This document shows positions 61,036-64,000 of a DNA stretch of 64,000 nt, one piece after another. The translations under genes and the position numbers were made by a program. The stretch covers positions 62,001-126,000 of the forward strand of contig NZ_JAAGPR010000017.1 in NCBI RefSeq assembly GCF_017104965.1, read 5' to 3'. Source of the DNA: Paraburkholderia sp. Ac-20340. GTDB lineage: Bacteria > Pseudomonadota > Gammaproteobacteria > Burkholderiales > Burkholderiaceae. Below the pieces are notes generated by a model. The model was not told the DNA's origin. It searched no databases and saw only the letters and a program-made list of their open reading frames with translations. Numbering within the stretch: position 1 is the stretch's first letter; every line of letters begins with the position of its first letter.

Positions 61036-62381
61036 AGTTGCTGATCATCGCCGACGATCTTTCCGGCGCCGCCGATTGCGCGATCGGCTTCGCGAACGCG
61101 GGCCATCGCACGGTGGTGACGCTCGACGAAGCCCAGGCCGCGCACGACGCCGACGTGATCGCCGCCGACACCGACACGCGCCGCCTCGCGCCCGCCGATG
61201 CCGCTGCGCGCACCGCGCACGCGTCGGCTGCGTTGGGTCGCGAACGCCGGCTGTACAAGAAGATCGACTCGACGTTGCGCGGCAACTGGGCCGCCGAAGT
61301 CGCGGCCTTGCAGAAGCAGGCGGGTCTGGCGATCGTCGCGCCCGCGTTTCCGGCGACGGGCCGCACGGTGCGCGGCGGCGCGCTGCTCGTGCATGGCGTG
61401 CCGCTCGACCAGACCGAAACCTGGCAGCTCGAACATGCGGGCCGCAACGCCGATATGGCGGCGATGCTGGCGGCAGCGGGCCTCAAAAGCGAGCGCTTCA
61501 ACGCCGCGCTGCTGCACGACGATGCGCGCGCCTTGTCGCGCCGCGTGGCGCTGATCGCCGCGGAAGGCACGGACGGCGCGCAGGCGCTGATCGTCGATGC
61601 GCAAAGCGCCGCGGATCTGCGCGCGCTCGCAGGCGCAACGCTCGAACTCGACACGCCGTTCTTCTGGGTAGGCTCGGGCGGACTCGCGCGCGAACTGGCG
61701 ACGCTCGATCCGCCGTGCGCCGCAAGCCATGCCGATGCCGATGCCGTTGCCGATAACGCCCAGCAAGACCGCGGCGGCAGCGCGCCCGGCCCGATTCTCG
61801 TGATGGTCGGCAGTCTGTCCGCCGTGGGCGAGCGTCAATGCGCGGTACTGCGCGAGCGCGTGGGTCTCGTCGAACTCGTCGTGCCGCCGGACGTGCTGCG
61901 CGCCGGTCGGTCGCACGCGCACTGGTCGCAGTGGCTGGCGCGCATCGGCGCGGCGCTCGATATGGCGCACGGCACGACGCACGACACGACGCACGGCGCG
62001 GCGCACGCCGATCTGCTCCTGCGCATCGGCCGCGACGACGCTTTCGATCCCGCCGAAGGCGCGCAGCTTTCGGCGATGCTGGCCGCGCTGGTCGCGCCGC
62101 ATTTCGCCACGCTCGGCGGTCTGATCGCCACGGGCGGCGAGACGGCGCGCGCGATGCTCGACGCGGCCGGCATTGCGTCCCTGCGCCTGATCGCCGAAAT
62201 CGAAGCGGGCGTAGCCGTCGCGCGCCCGCATGCGCAGACTGCGCAGACGCCACCCGCGCATCGGCCTGCAGTGGTCACCAAGGCCGGCGCTTTCGGCACC
62301 GACGACGCGCTCTACGCCGCCTGGCGGCATCTGCGCGAGCAGGCAAACACCCCAACCGAACACAAGCCGACACAGGCATGA
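61032..62381 (+). CDS. Four-carbon acid-sugar kinase (DUF1537, DtnK/OtnK-like)
   Basis: A 449-residue kinase with the N-terminal substrate domain (MKLLIIADDLSGAADCAIGFANAG, YKKIDSTLRGNWAAEVAAL, IVAPAFPATGRTVRGG) and C-terminal nucleotide domain (LGGLIATGGETARAMLDAAGI, VVTKAGAFGTDDALYAAWRHL). The family phosphorylates threonate, erythronate or related acids at C4. A His/Thr-rich insertion (HGTTHDTTHGAAH) lies near residue 320. It overlaps the permease stop and precedes the PdxA2-like gene, the partner that oxidises the 4-phosphate. Confidence 0.92.
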   Translation: MKLLIIADDLSGAADCAIGFANAGHRTVVTLDEAQAAHDADVIAADTDTRRLAPADAAARTAHASAALGRERRLYKKIDSTLRGNWAAEVAALQKQAGLAIVAPAFPATGRTVRGGALLVHGVPLDQTETWQLEHAGRNADMAAMLAAAGLKSERFNAALLHDDARALSRRVALIAAEGTDGAQALIVDAQSAADLRALAGATLELDTPFFWVGSGGLARELATLDPPCAASHADADAVADNAQQDRGGSAPGPILVMVGSLSAVGERQCAVLRERVGLVELVVPPDVLRAGRSHAHWSQWLARIGAALDMAHGTTHDTTHGAAHADLLLRIGRDDAFDPAEGAQLSAMLAALVAPHFATLGGLIATGGETARAMLDAAGIASLRLIAEIEAGVAVARPHAQTAQTPPAHRPAVVTKAGAFGTDDALYAAWRHLREQANTPTEHKPTQA

Positions 62382-62444
62382 GCGGCGCGCGGCGACTCAC
62401 AACGAGCCGCGCACCGACGCCACGCAAGCACCATTGAGGAATTT

Positions 62445-63443
62445 ATGAGCACTTACATCCCCGTCATCGGCATCACGATGGGCGACGCCGCCGGCGTTGG
62501 CCCCGAGGTGGTCGCGAAGAGTCTCACGCATGCGACGGTCTACGCGCAGTGCCGTCCGGTCGTGATCGGCGATGCGCGCCGCCTCGAACGCGCGATCGCC
62601 ATCTGCGGGCTGGAACTCGCGGTGCGGCGCGTGAACGATCCGTCCGAGGCGCGCTACGAGCCGGGCATCATCGACGTGATCGACCTGAACCTGATCCCCG
62701 ACGATCTGCCGTTCGGCCAGCTTTCCCCGCTGGCGGGCGACGCTGCGTACCAGTACATCGCGCGCGCGGTCGAACTCGCGCAGGGCAAGCAGATCGACGC
62801 GATCTGCACGGCGCCGCTGAACAAGGAAGCGCTGCACGCGGGCGGTCACAAGTATCCGGGCCACACGGAAATGCTCGCGCACCTCACGGGCGTCGAAGAA
62901 GTGTCGATGATGCTGGTCGCGCCGCAACTGCGCGTGATTCACGTGACGACGCATATCGGCATCATCGACGCGATCCGCAAGATCGAGCCGGGCCTCGTGC
63001 AGCGTACGATCGAGCGCGGCAACGCCACGCTGGTGAAGGCGGGCATCGAGCGGCCGCGCATCGGCGTGTGCGGGATCAATCCGCATGCGGGCGAAAACGG
63101 TCTGTTCGGCTATGGCGAGGAAGAGGAGAAGATCATTCCCGCCGTGAAGCTGCTGCAGGAACGCGGTCTAGACGTGACCGGCCCGCTGCCCGCCGATACG
63201 CTGTTCTTCCGCGCGGGCCGCGGCGACTTCGACCTCGTGGTGGCGATGTATCACGATCAGGGCCACGGTCCGGTGAAGGTGCTGGGTCTCGAAGCGGGCG
63301 TGAACGTGACGGTGGGTCTGGAAGTGATCCGCACCTCGGTCGATCACGGCACGGCGTTCGATATCGCGGGCAAGGGCGTGGTGGACGAAGGCAGCATGCT
63401 CGAAGCGCTGCGTCAGGGCGCGGAACTGGCCACGCGCCGCTAA
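62445..63443 (+). CDS. pdxA2: PdxA2-like 4-phospho-threonate/erythronate dehydrogenase
   Basis: A 332-residue NAD-dependent dehydrogenase of the PdxA family with an AGGA site before the ATG at 62445. The family features are intact: GITMGDAAGVGPEVVAKSL, CTAPLNKEALHAGGHKYPGHTEMLA, VTTHIGIIDAI and VAMYHDQGHGPVKVLG, including the metal-binding histidines. Next to a DUF1537 kinase this is the PdxA2 branch: it oxidises the acid-sugar 4-phosphate, which decarboxylates to dihydroxyacetone phosphate. A role in vitamin B6 synthesis is less likely in this context. Confidence 0.9.
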   Translation: MSTYIPVIGITMGDAAGVGPEVVAKSLTHATVYAQCRPVVIGDARRLERAIAICGLELAVRRVNDPSEARYEPGIIDVIDLNLIPDDLPFGQLSPLAGDAAYQYIARAVELAQGKQIDAICTAPLNKEALHAGGHKYPGHTEMLAHLTGVEEVSMMLVAPQLRVIHVTTHIGIIDAIRKIEPGLVQRTIERGNATLVKAGIERPRIGVCGINPHAGENGLFGYGEEEEKIIPAVKLLQERGLDVTGPLPADTLFFRAGRGDFDLVVAMYHDQGHGPVKVLGLEAGVNVTVGLEVIRTSVDHGTAFDIAGKGVVDEGSMLEALRQGAELATRR

Positions 63444-63524
63444 TGGCGTTTCGCCGATAAGGCGAGCGGACGGGCTCGCGCCATCGTGTAAGATCGCCGG
63501 GTCCGTTCAGCCACCGCTTATGCA

Positions 63525-64000
63525 ATGAAAGCTTCCGATCGTCACCGCGCCATTCTCGAACTCGTGCAAACGCGCGAGGCCAACGTCGAACAGTTGACGG
63601 AGGCGCTGGGCGTGTCGGAGGCCACGATTCGCCGCGATCTGGCGGTGCTGCACAAGCAGCGCCGTCTCGTGCGCACTTACGGCGGCGCGACGGCGCTGGT
63701 AGGCGTGCACGAACCGGAAGCGTCGCTCGAAGAGCGCAAGGCCGCGCAGCGCGAGCAGAAAGAACTGATCGCGCTGGCCGCAGCGGCCCATGTGCGCGAT
63801 GGCGACACCGTCATGCTCGACGGCGGCACCACCTGCGCCGCGCTCGCGCGCCATCTGCTCACGCGCAGCGACCTGCATGTGATCACCAACAATCTGCTGG
63901 CCGTGACCACACTGGCGAACGCGCCGGGTATCGAAGTCACGCTGCTCGGCGGCGATCTGCGCAGTTCGAGCATGAGCACGCTCGGGCCGCTGGCGGAACT
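63525..64000 (+). CDS. DeoR-family transcriptional regulator (partial, cut by window end)
   Basis: The first 158 codons of a DeoR regulator. The ATG at 63525 gives MKASDRHRAILELVQTREANVEQLTEALGVSEATIRRDLAVL, a standard DeoR helix-turn-helix, then KQRRLVRTYGGATA and the sensor domain opening (DTVMLDGGTTCAALARHLL, VITNNLLAVTTL). The C-terminus lies beyond the window. It follows the dehydrogenase by 81 bp and is the natural candidate for local control of the acid-sugar operon, with the repeats at 59838-59916 as its sites. Confidence 0.88.
   Translation, partial: MKASDRHRAILELVQTREANVEQLTEALGVSEATIRRDLAVLHKQRRLVRTYGGATALVGVHEPEASLEERKAAQREQKELIALAAAAHVRDGDTVMLDGGTTCAALARHLLTRSDLHVITNNLLAVTTLANAPGIEVTLLGGDLRSSSMSTLGPLAE

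Noticed and set aside
1..64000. tRNA, rRNA, insertion sequences, prophage or integrase
   Set aside because: No recognisable tRNA-like cloverleaf, rRNA segment, transposase, integrase or phage structural gene was seen on either strand.

Overview
The window is high-GC chromosomal DNA from a betaproteobacterium, most likely a Burkholderiaceae member of the Paraburkholderia/Caballeronia/Burkholderia kind. The grounds are a Burkholderia-type trimeric porin, small secreted DUF4148-type proteins, tightly packed opposing operons and strong GC3 bias. I recognise no rRNA, tRNA, insertion sequence, prophage or CRISPR array. All assignments come from reading the sequence; no database search was run.

Layout. 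94-13880 is a type I secretion and glycosylation island: a GT4-like glycosyltransferase, a TPR/GT41 (O-GlcNAc transferase/SPINDLY-like) enzyme, an ABC exporter, a membrane-fusion protein and a TolC-like channel with touching or overlapping ends, then a cysteine-free Asn/Ser/Thr/Gly-rich protein built from 256-residue tandem repeats, then two more glycosyltransferase-like genes flanking a palindrome. 13838-18614 is a minus-strand operon: a lipoprotein sulfatase, a formylglycine-generating enzyme with a signal peptide, a MetQ/NlpA-like binding protein and a CxxCxxCC protein. 18785-24356 is glycerol catabolism: glpR, a coupled HxlR regulator, glpD, glpK and a GlpF-like channel. 24433-30960 holds an MFS exporter and a four-gene iron-complex uptake operon.

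31154-37376 carries a small secreted protein, a histidine kinase with no adjacent response regulator, a chemoreceptor, a cation exchanger behind a yybP-ykoY (manganese) riboswitch, and a porin. 37888-47234 contains small secreted proteins, a truncated methyltransferase and a partial type II secretion set (gspD on one strand; gspI, gspJ, gspK on the other) fused by overlapping ends to a diheme peroxidase that lies behind an AcpA/phospholipase C-like phosphoesterase. 47340-56514 holds a six-TM histidine-rich chemoreceptor, a solitary UgpB-like binding protein, an acyl-CoA dehydrogenase, a cysteine hydrolase, an MHYT-GGDEF-EAL protein and an IclR regulator.

56800-57564 is a second cysteine hydrolase gene preceded by what looks like a threonine-codon leader peptide and terminator. 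57646-58724 is a second acyl-CoA dehydrogenase with a 13-codon upstream reading frame. 60004-64000 is a four-carbon acid-sugar (threonate/erythronate type) operon: KdgT-like permease, DUF1537 kinase, PdxA2-like dehydrogenase and a DeoR regulator cut by the window end, with operator-like repeats around the first promoter.

The strongest candidates for an undescribed system are (1) the type I exporter with its repeat substrate and glycosyltransferases, (2) the gspD/phosphoesterase/peroxidase/gspIJK module, and (3) the threonine-codon attenuator ahead of a cysteine hydrolase.
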